Source: Allacma fusca
Lineage: Eukaryota > Arthropoda > Collembola > Symphypleona > Sminthuridae
Direction of reading: 5' to 3'
Assembly: GCA_947179485.1 (NCBI GenBank)
Contig: OX359249.1
Span: 12,586,001 to 12,650,000 of the forward strand
Length of the DNA stretch: 64,000 nucleotides
This document shows, piece after piece, positions 43,301 to 55,900 of the stretch. Under the pieces are notes generated by a model that was not told the DNA's origin, did no database searches, and was given only the letters and a program-made list of their open reading frames with translations. Positions within the stretch are counted from its first letter, which is position 1. Each line of letters begins with the position of its first letter. Position numbers and translations under genes: made by a program.

Positions 43301-46300
43301 AATAGCAGTTTCAAATAGCAGTTTCAAATAGCAGTTTCAAATTGATGTTTCAAATTGGAGTTTCAAATTGGAGTTTAAATTGCAGGTTCAAATTGCAGTT
43401 TCAAATTGGTGTTTAAATTGCAGCTTCAAATTGCAGCTTCAAATTGCAGTTTTAAATTGCAGTTTCAGATTGCAGTCTCAAATTGCGGTTTCAAGTTGCA
43501 GTTTCTAATTCCAGTTTTCAATTGCCGTTTAGAATTGCAGTTTCAACTTGCGGTTTCAAATTACAGTTTCAAATTGCAGTTTCTCTACATTGTTTAAAAT
43601 TGCAGTTCGAAATTTAAGTTTCGAATTGGAGTTTTAAATTGCAGTTTCAAATTGGAGTTTCAAATTACAGTTTACAATTGCAGTTTCAAATTGCAGTTTC
43701 AAATTGCAGTTTCAAATTGCAGTTTCAACTTGCAGTTTTAAATAGCAATTTCAAATAGCAGTTTCAACTGGCAGTTTTTAATTGCAGTTTAGTTGCAGTT
43801 TGAAATTGAAGTTTCAAATTGCAGTTTCTATATGCTGTTTAAAATTGCACTTTAAAAATAAGTTTCGAATTGGAGTTTCAAATTGCAGTTTCAAAATGCA
43901 CTTGCAAATTGCAGTTTCAAATTTCAGTTTCAAATTGCAGTTTCAAACTGCAGTTTCAAAATGCACTTGCAAATTGCAGTTTCAAATTGCGGTTTCAAAT
44001 TGCAGTTTCAAATTGCAGTTTGAAATTGCAGTTTCCAATTGCAGTTTCAAATTGCAGTTTCAAATTGCAGTTTCAAATTGCAGTTTCAATTTGCAGTTCT
44101 GAATAGCAATTTCAAATAGAAATTTCAACTTGCAGGTTTTAATTGCATTTTAATTGCAGTTTGAAATTGAAGTTTAAATTACAGTTTTTGTTGCAGTTTC
44201 AAATTGCAGTTTCAAATTGAATTTTCAAATTGTAGTTTCATATTGCAGTTTTCAATAGCCGTTTTGAATTGCAGTTTCAACATGCAGTTTCAAATTACAG
44301 TTTCAAATTGCAGTTTCGAATTGCAATTTCAAATTGCAGTTTCAACTTGCAGTTTTAAATAGCAATATCAAATAGCAGTTTCATGTTGCGGTTTTAAACT
44401 GCAGTTTCATACTGCAGTTTTAATTTGCAGTTTTAAATTGCAGTTTCTATTTGATATTTAAAATTGCAGTTTGAAATTGAAGTTTCAAATTGCAGTTTTG
44501 TATTGCAAATTCAAATTGCAGTTTCAAATTGCAGTTTTGTATTGCAGTTTCAAATTGCAGTTTCAAATTGTAGTTTCAAATTGCAGTTTCAAATTGCAGT
44601 TTTAAATTGCAGTTTCAAATTGCAGTCTCAAATTGCGGTTTCAAGTGTCAGTTTCTAATTGCAGTTTTCAATTGCCGTTTTGAATATCAGTTTCAACTTG
44701 CGGTTTCAAATTGCAGTTTCAAATTGCAGTTTCATACTGCAGTTTCAAATTGCAGTTTCAAAAGCAGTGTCAAATTGCGGTTTCAAATTGAAGTTTCTAT
44801 ACATTGTTTAAAATTGCAATTTGAAATTGAAGTTTCAAATTGCAGTTTTAAATTGCAGTTGCAAATGCAGTGTCAAATATCGGTTTCAAATTGCAGTTTC
44901 AAATTGTAGTTTAAATTGCAGTTTCAAATTGCAGTTTCAAATTGATGTTTCAAATTGGAGTTTCAAATTGCAGTTTCAAAATGCAGTTTAAATTGCAGGT
45001 TCAAATTGCAGTTTCAAATTGATGTTTAAATTGCAGCTTCAAATTGCAGTTTCAAATTGCAGTTTTAAATTGCAGTTTCAAATTGCAGTCTCAAATTGCG
45101 GTTTCAAGTTGCAGTTTCTAATTGCACTTTTCAATTGCCGTTTTGAATTGCAGTTTCAACTTGCGGTTTCAAATTACAGTTTCAAATAGCAGTTTCATGT
45201 TGCGGTTTTAAACTGCAGTTTTAATTTGCAGTTTTAAATTGCAGTTTCTATTTGATATTTAAAATTGCAGTTTGAAATTGAAGTTTCAAATTGCAGTTTT
45301 GTATTGCAAATTCAAATTGCAGTTTCAAATTGCAGTTTTGTATTGCAGTTTCAAATTGCAGTTTCAAATTGTAGTTTCAAATTGTAGTTTCAAATTGCAG
45401 TTTCAAATTGTAGTTTCAAATTGTAGTTTCAAATTGTAGTTTCAAATTGCAGTTTCAAATTGCAGTTTCATACTGCAGTTTCAAATTGCAGTTTCAAAAG
45501 CAGTGTCAAATTGCGGTTTCAAATTGAAGTTTCTATACATTGTTTAAAATTGCAATTTGAAATTGAAGTTTCAAATTGCAGTTTTAAATTGCAGTTGCAA
45601 ATGCAGTGTCAAATATCGGTTTCAAATTGCAGTTTCAAATTGTAGTTTAAATATCAGTTTCAAATTGCAGTTTCAAATTGATGTTTCAAATTGCAGTTTC
45701 AAATTGCAGTTTCAAAATGCAGTTTAAATTGCAGGTTCAAATTGCAGTTTCAAATTGATGTTTAAATTGCAGCTTAAAATTGCAGCTTCAAATTGCAGTT
45801 TTAAATTGCAGTTTCAAATTGCAGTCTCAAATTGCGGTTTCAAGTTGCAGTTTCTAATTGCAGTTTTCAATTGCCGTTTTGAATTGCAGTTTCAACTTGC
45901 GGTTTCAAATTACAGTTTCAAATTGCAGTTTCTCTACATTGTTTAAAATTACAGTTCGGAATTTAAGTTTCGAATTGGAGTTTTAAATTGCAGTTTCAAA
46001 TCGGAGTTTCACATTACAGTTTCCAATTGCAGTTTCAAATTGCAGTTGCAAATTGCAGTTTCAAATTGCAGTTTCAACTTGCAGTTTTAAATAGCAATTT
46101 CAAATAGCAGTTTCAACTTGCAGTTTTTAATTGCAGTTTATTTGCAGTTTGAAATTGAAGTTTCAAATTGCAGTTTCTATATGCTGTTTAAAATTGCACT
46201 TTAAAAATAAGTTTCGAATTGGAGTTTCAAATTGCAGTTTCAAAATGCACTTGCAAATTGCAGTTTCAAATTGCAGTTTCAAATTGCAGTTTCAAACTGC

Positions 46301-49300
46301 AGTTTCAAAATGCACTTGCAAATTGCAGTTTCAAATTGCAGTTTCAAATTGCAGTTTGAAATTGCAGTTTCAAATTGCAGTTTCAAATTGCAGTTTCAAA
46401 TTGCAGTTTCAAATTGCAGTTTCAATTTGCAGTTCTGAATAGCAATTTCAAATAGAAATTTCAACTTGCAGGTTTTAATTGCGTTTTAATTGCAGTTTGA
46501 AATTGAAGTTTAAATTACAGTTTTTGTTGCAGTTTCAAATTGCAGTTTCAAATTGAATTTTCAAATTGTAGTTTCATATTGCAGTTTTCAATTGCCGTTT
46601 TGAATTGCAGTTTCAACATGCAGTTTCAAATTACAGTTTCAAATTGCAGTTTCGAATTGCAATTTCAAATTGCAGTTTCAACTTGCAGTTTTAAATAGCA
46701 ATATCAAATAGCAGTTTAATGTTGCGGTTTTAAACTGCAGTTTCATACTGCAGTTTTAATTTGCAGTTTTAAATTGCAGTTTCTATTTGATATTTAAAAT
46801 TGCAGTTTCTATTTGATATTTAAAATTGCAGTTTCAAATTGAAGTTTCAAATTGCAGTTTTGTATTGCAAATTCAAATTGCAGTTTCAAATTGCAGTTTT
46901 GTATTGCAGTTTCAAATTGCAGTTTCAAATTGTAGTTTCAAATTGCAGTTTCAAATTGCAGTTTTATACTGCAGTTTCAAATTGCAGTTTCAAAAGCATT
47001 GTCAAATTGCGGTTTCAAATTGAAGTTTCTATACATTGTTTAAAATTGCAATTTGAAATTGAAGTTTCAAATTGCAGTTTTAAATTGCAGTTGCAAATGC
47101 AGTGTCAAATATCGGTTTCAAATTGCAGTTTCAAATTGTAGTTTAAATTGCAGTTTCAAATTGCAGTTTAAACTTGATGTTTCAAATTGGAGTTTCAAAT
47201 TGCAGTTTCAAAATGCAGTTTAAATTGCAGGTTCAAATTGCAGTTTCAAATTGATGTTTAAATTGCAGCTTCAAATTGCAGCTTCAAATTGCAGTTTTAA
47301 ATTGCAGTTTCAAATTGCAGTCTCAAATTGCGGTTTCAAGTTGCAGTTTCAAATTGCAGTTTCAAATTGCAGTTTGAAATTGCAGTTTCAAATTGCAGTT
47401 TCAAATTGCAGTTTCAAATTGCAGTTTCAAATTGCAGTTTCAAATTGCAGTTTCAATTTGCAGTTCTGAATAGCAATTTCAAATAGAAATTTCAACTTGC
47501 AGGTTTTAATTGCATTTTAATTGCAGTTTGAAATTGAAGTTTAAATTACAGTTTTTGTTGCAGTTTCAAATTGCAGTTTCAAATTGAATTTTCAAATTGT
47601 AGTTTCATATTGCAGTTTTCAATTGCCGTTTTGAATTGCAGTTTCAACATGCAGTTTCAAATTACAGTTTCAAATTGCAGTTTCGAATTGCAATTTCAAA
47701 TTGCAGTTTCAACTTGCAGTTTTAAATAGCAATATCAAATAGCAGTTTAATGTTGCGGTTTTAAACTGCAGTTTCATACTGCAGTTTTAATTTGCAGTTT
47801 TAAATTGCAGTTTCTATTTGATATTTAAAATTGCAGTTTCTATTTGATATTTAAAATTGCAGTTTGAAATTGAAGTTTCAAATTGCAGTTTTGTATTGCA
47901 AATTCAAATTGCAGTTTCAAATTGCAGTTTTGTATTGCAGTTTCAAATTGCAGTTTCAAATTGTAGTTTCAAATTGCAGTTTCAAATTGCAGTTTTATAC
48001 TGCAGTTTCAAATTGCAGTTTCAAAAGCAGTGTCAAATTGCGGTTTCAAATTGAAGTTTCTATACATTGTTTAAAATTGCAATTTGAAATTGAAGTTTCA
48101 AATTGCAGTTTTAAATTGCAGTTGCAAATGCAGTGTCAAATATCGGTTTCAAATTGCAGTTTCAAATTGTAGTTTAAATTGCAGTTTCAAATTGCAGTTT
48201 CAAATTGATGTTTCAAATTGGAGTTTCAAATTGCAGTTTCAAAATGCAGTTTAAATTGCAGGTTCAAATTGCAGTTTCAAATTGATGTTTAAATTGCAGC
48301 TTCAAATTGCAGCTTCAAATTGCAGTTTTAAATTGCAGTTTCAAATTGCAGTCTCAAATTGCGGTTTCAAGTTGCAGTTTCTAATTGCAGTTTTCAATTG
48401 CCGTTTTGAATTGCAGTTTCAACTTGCGGTTTCAAATTACAGTTTCAAATTGCAGTTTCTCTACATTGTTTAAAATTACAGTTCGGAATTTAAGTTTCGA
48501 ATTGGAGTTTTAAATTGCAGTTTCAAATTGGAGTTTCACATTACAGTTTCCAATTGCAGTTTCAAATTGCAGTTGCAAATTGCAGTTTCAAATTGCAGTT
48601 TCAACTTGCAGTTTTCAATTGCCGTTTTGAATTGCAGTTTGAACTTGTGGTTCCAAATTACAGTTTCAAATTGCAGTTTCTCTACATTGTTTAAAATTAC
48701 AGTTCGGAATTTAAGTTTCGAATTGGAGTTTTAAATTGCAGTTTCAAATTGGAGTTTCACATTACAGTTTCCAATTGCAGTTTCAAATTGCAGTTGCAAA
48801 TTGCAGTTTCAAATTGCAGTTTCAACTTGCAGTTTTCAATTGCCGTTTTGAATTGCAGTTTCAACTTGTGGTTCCAAATTGCAGTTTCAAATAGCAGTTT
48901 CAACTTGCAGTTTTTAATTGCAGTTTATTTGCAGTTTGAAATTGAAGTTTCAAATTGCAGTTTCTATATGCTGTTTAAAATTGCACTTTAAAAATAAGTT
49001 TCGAATTGGAGTTTCAAATTGCAGTTTCAAAATGCACTTGCAAATTGCAGTTTCAAATTGCAATTTAAAATTGCAGTTTCAAACTGCAGTTTCAAAATGC
49101 ACTTGCAAATTGCAGTTTCAAATTGCAGTTTCAAATTGCAGTTTCAAATTGCAGTTTCAAATTGCAGTTTGAAAATGCAGTTTCAAATTGCAGTTTCAAA
49201 TTGCAGTTTCAAATTGCAGTTTCAAATTGCAGTTTCAAATTGCAGTTTCAATTTGCAGTTCTGAATAGCAATTTCAAATAGAAATTTCAACTTGCAGGTT

Positions 49301-50150
49301 TTAATTGCATTTTAATTGCAGTTTGAAATTGAAGTTTAAATTACAGTTTTTGTTGCAGTTTCAAATTGCAGTTTCAAATTGAATTTTCAGATTGTAGTTT
49401 CATATTGCAGTTTTCAATTGCCGTTTTGAATTGCAGTTTCAACATGCAGTTTCAAATTACAGTTTCAAATTGCAGTTTCGAATTGCAATTTCAAATTGCA
49501 GTTTCAACTTGCAGTTTTAAATAGCAATATCAAATAGCAGTTTAATGTTGCGGTTTTAAACTGCAGTTTCATACTGCAGTTTTAATTTGCAGTTTTAAAT
49601 TGCAGTTTCTATTTGATATTTAAAATTGCAGTTTCTATTTGATTTTTAAAATTGCAGTTTGAAATTGAAGTTTCAAATTGCAGTTTTGTATTGCAAATTC
49701 AAATTGCAGTTTCAAATTGCAGTTTTGTATTGCAGTTTCAAATTGCAGTTTCAAATTGTAGTTTCAAATTGCAGTTTCAAATTGCAGTTTTATACTGCAG
49801 TTTCAAATTGCAGTTTCAAAAGCAGTGTCAAATTGCGGTTTCAAATTGAAGTTTCTATACATTGTTTAAAATTGCAATTTGAAATTGAAGTTTCAAATTG
49901 CAGTTTTAAATTGCAGTTGCAAATGCAGTGTCAAATATCGGTTTCAAATTGCAGTTTCAAATTGTAGTTTAAATTGCAGTTTCAAATTGCAGTTTCAAAT
50001 TGATGTTTCAAATTGGAGTTTCAAATTGCAGTTTCAAAATGCAGTTTAAATTGCAGGTTCAAATTGCAGTTTCAAATTGATGTTTAAATTGCAGCTTCAA
50101 ATTGCAGTTTCAAATTGCAGTTTTAAATTGCAGTTTCAAATTGCAGTCTC
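34371..50150 (+). repeat. Satellite middle block, diverged ~1-2.3-kb higher-order units
   Basis: This block is made of repeated higher-order units with characteristic variants (for example TTTGAATATCAG, and CAATAGCCGTTTTG in place of CAATTGCCGTTTTG). Segments starting at 36919, 41577 and 43782 are copies (offsets 4,658 and 2,205 bp), as are 37614, 42246 and 44464. A tandem doubling of the TTTCTATTTGATA landmark (two 26-bp dimers in a row) marks a subfamily at about 39880, 46779, 47815 and 49604. Segments at 47857 and 49652 are copies 1,795 bp apart, and a 221-bp (17-unit) duplication lies at 48528 and 48749. Confidence 0.75.
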
Positions 50151-53100
50151 AAATTGCGGTTTCAATGGGCAGTTTCTAATATCAGTTTTCAATTGCCGTT
50201 TTGAATTGCAGTTTCAACTTGCGGTTTCAAATTACAGTTTCAAATTGCAGTTTCTCTACATTGTTTAAAATTGCAGTTCGAAATTTAAGTTTCGAATTGG
50301 AGTTTTAAATTGCAGTTTCAAATTGGAGTTTCACATTACAGTTTCCAGTTGCAGTTTCAAATTGCAGTTGCAAATTGCAGTTTCAAATTGCAGTTTCAAC
50401 TTGCAGTTTTAAATAGCAATTTCAAATAGCAGTTTCAACTTGCAGTTTTTAATTGCAGTTTAGTTGCAGTTTGAAATTGAAGTTTCAAATTGCAGTTTCT
50501 ATATGCTGTATAAAATTGCACTTTAAAAATAAGTTTGGAATTGGAGTTTCAAATTGCAATTTCAAAATGCACTTGCAAATTGCAGTTTCAAATTGCAGTT
50601 TCAAATTGCAGTTTCAAACTGCAGTTTCAAAATGCACTTGCAAATTGCAGTTTCAAATTGCAGTTTCAAATTGCAGTTTCAAATTGCAGTTTGAAATTGC
50701 AGTTTCAAATTGCAGTTTCAAATTGCAGTTTCAAATTGCAGTTTCAAATTGCAGTTTCAAATTGCAGTTTCAAATTGCAGTTTCAAATTGCAGTTTCAAA
50801 TTGCAGTTTCAATTTGCAGTTTCAATTTGCAGTTCTGAATAGCAATGTCAAATAGAAATTTCAACTTGCAGGTTTTAATTGCATTTTAATTGCAGTTTGA
50901 AATTGAAGTTTAAATTACAGTTTTTGTTGCAGTTTCAAATTGCAGTTTCAAATTGAATTTTCAAATTGTAGTTTCATATTGCAGTTTTTAATTGCCGTTT
51001 TGAATTGCAGTTTCAACATGCAGTTTCAAATTACAGTTTCAAATTGCAGTTTCGATTTGCAATTTCAAATTGCAGTTTCAACTTGCAGTTTTAAATAGCA
51101 ATATCAAATAGCAGATTCATGTTGCAGTTTTAAACAGCAGTTTCATACTGCAGTTTTAATTTGCAGTTTATAATTGCAGTTTCTATTTGATATTTAAAAT
51201 TGCAGTTTGAAATTGAAAATTCAAATTGCAGTTTTGTATTGCAAATTCAAATTGCAGTTTCAAATTGCAGTTTTGTATTGCATCTTCAAATTGCAGTTTC
51301 AAATTGTAGTTTCAAATTGAAGTTTCAAATTGCAGTTTCAAATTGCAGTTTCAAATTGCAGTTACAAATGCAGTGTCAAATTGCGGTTTCAAATCGAAGT
51401 TTCTATACATTGTTTAAAATTGCAATTTGAAATTGAAATTTCAAATTGCAGTTTCAAATGCAGTTTTAAATTGCGGTTTCAAATTGCAGTTCGAAATTGT
51501 AGTTTAAATTGCAGTTTCAAATTGCAGTTTCAAATTGATGTTTCAAATTGCAGTTTCAAATTGCAGTTTCAAATTGCAGTTTAAATTGCAGGTTCAAATT
51601 GTAGTTTCAAATTGATGTTTAAATTGAAGCTTCAAATTGCAGTTTCAAATTGCAGTTTTAAATTGCAATTTCAAATTGCAGTCTCAAATTGCGGTTTCAA
51701 GTTGCAGTTTCTAATTGCAGTTTTCAATTGCCGTTTTGAATTGCAGTTTCAACTTGCGGTTTCAAATTAAAGTTTCAAATTGCAGTTTCTCTACATTGTT
51801 TAAAATTGCAGTTCGAAATTTAAGTTTTGAATTCGAGTTTTAAATTGCAGTTTCAAATTGGAGTTTCACATTACAGTTTCCAATTGCAGTTTCCAATTGC
51901 AGTTGCAAATTGCAGTTGCAAATTGCAGTTGCAAATTGCAGTTTCAATTTGCAGTTTTCAATTGCCGTTTTGAATTGCAGTTTCTATATGCTGTTTAAAA
52001 TTGCACTTTAAAAATAAGTTTCGAATTGGAGTTTCAAATTGCAGTTTCAAAATGCAGTTTCAAAATGCAGTTTCAATTTGCAGTTCTAAATAGCAATTTC
52101 AAATAGAAGTTTCAACTTGCAGGTTTTAATTGCATTTTAATTGCAGTTTGAAATTGAAGTTAAAATTACAGTTTTTGTTGCAGTTTCAAATTGCAGTTTC
52201 AAATTGCAGTTTTTGTTGCAGTTTCAAATTGCAGTTTCAAATTGCTGTTTCAAATTGTAGTTTCATATTGCAGTTTTCAATTGCCGTTTTGAATTGCAGT
52301 TTCAAATTGCAGTCTCAAATTGCGGTTTCAATGGGCAGTTTCTAATATCAGTTTTCAATTGCCGTTTTGAATTGCAGTTTCAACTTGCGGTTTCAAATTA
52401 CAGTTTCAAATTGCAGTTTCTCTACATTGTTTAAAATTGCAGTTCGAAATTTAAGTTTCGAATTGGAGTTTTAAATTGCAGTTTCAAATTGGAGTTTCAC
52501 ATTACAGTTTCCAGTTGCAGTTTCAAATTGCAGTTGCAAATTGCAGTTTCAAATTGCAGTTTCAACTTGCAGTTTTAAATAGCAATTTCAAATAGCAGTT
52601 TCAACTTGCAGTTTTTAATTGCAGTTTAGTTGCAGTTTGAAATTGAAGTTTCAAATTGCAGTTTCTATATGCTGTATAAAATTGCACTTTAAAAATAAGT
52701 TTGGAATTGGAGTTTCAAATTGCAATTTCAAAATGCACTTGCAAATTGCAGTTTCAAATTGCAGTTTCAAATTGCAGTTTCAAACTGCAGTTTCAAAATG
52801 CACTTGCAAATTGCAGTTTCAAATTGCAGTTTCAAATTGCAGTTTCAAATTGCAGTTTGAAATTGCAGTTTCAAATTGCAGTTTCAAATTGCAGTTTCAA
52901 ATTGCAGTTTCAAATTGCAGTTTCAAATTGCAGTTTCAAATTGCAGTTTCAAATTGCAGTTTCAAATTGCAGTTTCAATTTGCAGTTCTGAATAGCAATG
53001 TCAAATAGAAATTTCAACTTGCAGGTTTTAATTGCATTTTAATTGCAGTTTGAAATTGAAGTTTAAATTACAGTTTTTGTTGCAGTTTCAAATTGCAGTT

Positions 53101-55900
53101 TCAAATTGAATTTTCAAATTGTAGTTTCATATTGCAGTTTTTAATTGCCGTTTTGAATTGCAGTTTCAACATGCAGTTTCAAATTACAGTTTCAAATTGC
53201 AGTTTCGATTTGCAATTTCAAATTGCAGTTTCAACTTGCAGTTTTAAATAGCAATATCAAATAGCAGATTCATGTTGCAGTTTTAAACAGCAGTTTCATA
53301 CTGCAGTTTTAATTTGCAGTTTATAATTGCAGTTTCTATTTGATATTTAAAATTGCAGTTTGAAATTGAAAATTCAAATTGCAGTTTTGTATTGCAAATT
53401 CAAATTGCAGTTTTAAATTGCAGTTTTGTATTGCATCTTCAAATTGCAGTTTCAAATTGTAGTTTCAAATTGAAGTTTCAAATTGCAGTTTCAAATTGCA
53501 GTTTCAAATTGCAGTTACAAATGCAGTGTCAAATTGCGGTTTCAAATCGAAGTTTCTATACATTGTTTAAAATTGCAATTTGAAATTGAAGTTTCAAATT
53601 GCAGTTTCAAATGCAGTTTTAAATTGCGGTTTCAAATTGCAGTTCGAAATTGTAGTTTAAATTGCAGTTTCAAATTGCAGTTTCAAATTGATGTTTCAAA
53701 TTGCAGTTTCAAATTGCAGTTTCAAATTGCAGTTTTTGTTGCAGTTTCAAATTGCAGTTTCAAATTGCTGTTTCAAATTGTAGTTTCATATTGCAGTTTT
53801 CAATTGCCGTTTTGAATTGCAGTTTCAACATGCAGTTTCAAATTACAGTTTCAAATTGCAGTTTCGAATCGCAATTTCAAATTGCAGTTTCAACTTGCAG
53901 TTTTAAATAGCAATATCAAAAAGCAGTTTCATGTTGCAGTTTTAATTTGCAGTTTTAATTTGCAGTTTCTATTTGATATTTAAAATTGCAGTTTGAAATT
54001 GAAGTTTCAAATTGCAGTTTTGTATTGCAAATTCAAATTGCAATTTCAAATTGCAGTTTTGTATTGCAGTTTCAAATTGCAGTTTCAAATTGCAGTTTCA
54101 AATTGCAATTTCAAAATGCACTTGCAAATTGCAGTTTCAAATTGCAGTTTCAAATTGCAGTTTCAAACTGCAGTTTCAAAATGCACTTGCAAATTGCAGT
54201 TTCAAATTGCAGTTTCAAATTGCAGTTTCAAATTGCAGTTTGAAATTGCAGTTTCAAATTGCAGTTTCAAATTGCAGTTTCAAATTGCAGTTTCAAATTG
54301 CAGTTTCAAATTGCAGTTTCAAATTGCAGTTTCAAATTGCAGTTTCAATTTGCAGTTCTGAATAGCAATGTCAAATAGAAATTTCAACTTGCAGGTTTTA
54401 ATTGCATTTTAATTGCAGTTTGAAATTGAAGTTTAAATTACAGTTTTTGTTGCAGTTTCAAATTGAATTTTCAAATTGTAGTTTCATATTGCAGTTTTTA
54501 ATTGCCGTTTTGAATTGCAGTTTCAACATGCAGTTTCAAATTACAGTTTCAAATTGCAGTTTCGATTTGCAATTTCAAATTGCAGTTTCAACTTGCAGTT
54601 TTAAATAGCAATATCAAATAGCAGATTCATGTTGCAGTTTTAAACAGCAGTTTCATACTGCAGTTTTAATTTGCAGTTTATAATTGCAGTTTCTATTTGA
54701 TATTTAAAATTGCAGTTTGAAATTGAAAATTCAAATTGCAGTTTTGTATTGCAAATTCAAATTGCAGTTTCAAATTGCAGTTTTGTATTGCATCTTCAAA
54801 TTGCAGTTTCAAATTGTAGTTTCAAATTGAAGTTTCAAATTGCAGTTTCAAATTGCAGTTTCAAATTGCAGTTACAAATGCAGTGTCAAATTGCGGTTTC
54901 AAATCGAAGTTTCTATACATTGTTTAAAATTGCAATTTGAAATTGAAGTTTCAAATTGCAGTTTCAAATGCAGTTTTAAATTGCGGTTTCAAATTGCAGT
55001 TCGAAATTGTAGTTTAAATTGCAGTTTCAAATTGCAGTTTCAAATTGATGTTTCAAATTGCAGTTTCAAATTGCAGTTTCAAATTGCAGTTTAAATTGCA
55101 GGTTCAAATTGTAGTTTCAAATTGATGTTTAAATTGAAGCTTCAAATTGCAGTTTCAAATTGCAGTTTTAAATTGCAATTTCAAATTGCAGTCTCAAATT
55201 GCGGTTTCAAGTTGCAGTTTCTAATTGCAGTTTTCAATTGCCGTTTTGAATTGCAGTTTCAACTTGCGGTTTCAAATTAAAGTTTCAAATTGCAGTTTCT
55301 CTACATTGTTTAAAATTGCAGTTCGAAATTTAAGTTTTGAATTCGAGTTTTAAATTGCAGTTTCAAATTGGAGTTTCACATTACAGTTTCCAATTGCAGT
55401 TTCCAATTGCAGTTGCAAATTGCAGTTGCAAATTGCAGTTGCAAATTGCAGTTTCAATTTGCAGTTTTCAATTGCCGTTTTGAATTGCAGTTTCTATATG
55501 CTGTTTAAAATTGCACTTTAAAAATAAGTTTCGAATTGGAGTTTCAAATTGCAGTTTCAAAATGCAGTTTCAAAATGCAGTTTCAATTTGCAGTTCTAAA
55601 TAGCAATTTCAAATAGAAGTTTCAACTTGCAGGTTTTAATTGCATTTTAATTGCAGTTTGAAATTGAAGTTAAAATTACAGTTTTTGTTGCAGTTTCAAA
55701 TTGCAGTTTCAAATTGCAGTTTTTGTTGCAGTTTCAAATTGCAGTTTCAAATTGCTGTTTCAAATTGTAGTTTCATATTGCAGTTTTCAATTGCCGTTTT
55801 GAATTGCAGTTTCAACATGCAGTTTCAAATTACAGTTTCAAATTGCAGTTTCGAATCGCAATTTCAAATTGCAGTTTCAACTTGCAGTTTTAAATAGCAA
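50151..55900 (+). repeat. Satellite block with two overlapping recent duplications
   Basis: About 50150-51590 recurs at about 52316-53743 (offset 2,166 bp, then 2,153 bp after loss of one 13-bp unit). Both copies carry the private variants CAATGGGCAGTTTC, TGCTGTATAAAATTG and AGTTTGGAATTGG. Separately, about 51060-52300 recurs at about 54570-55810 (offset 3,510 bp). The two duplications overlap in 51.1-51.6 kb, so this segment exists in three copies. Confidence 0.8.
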
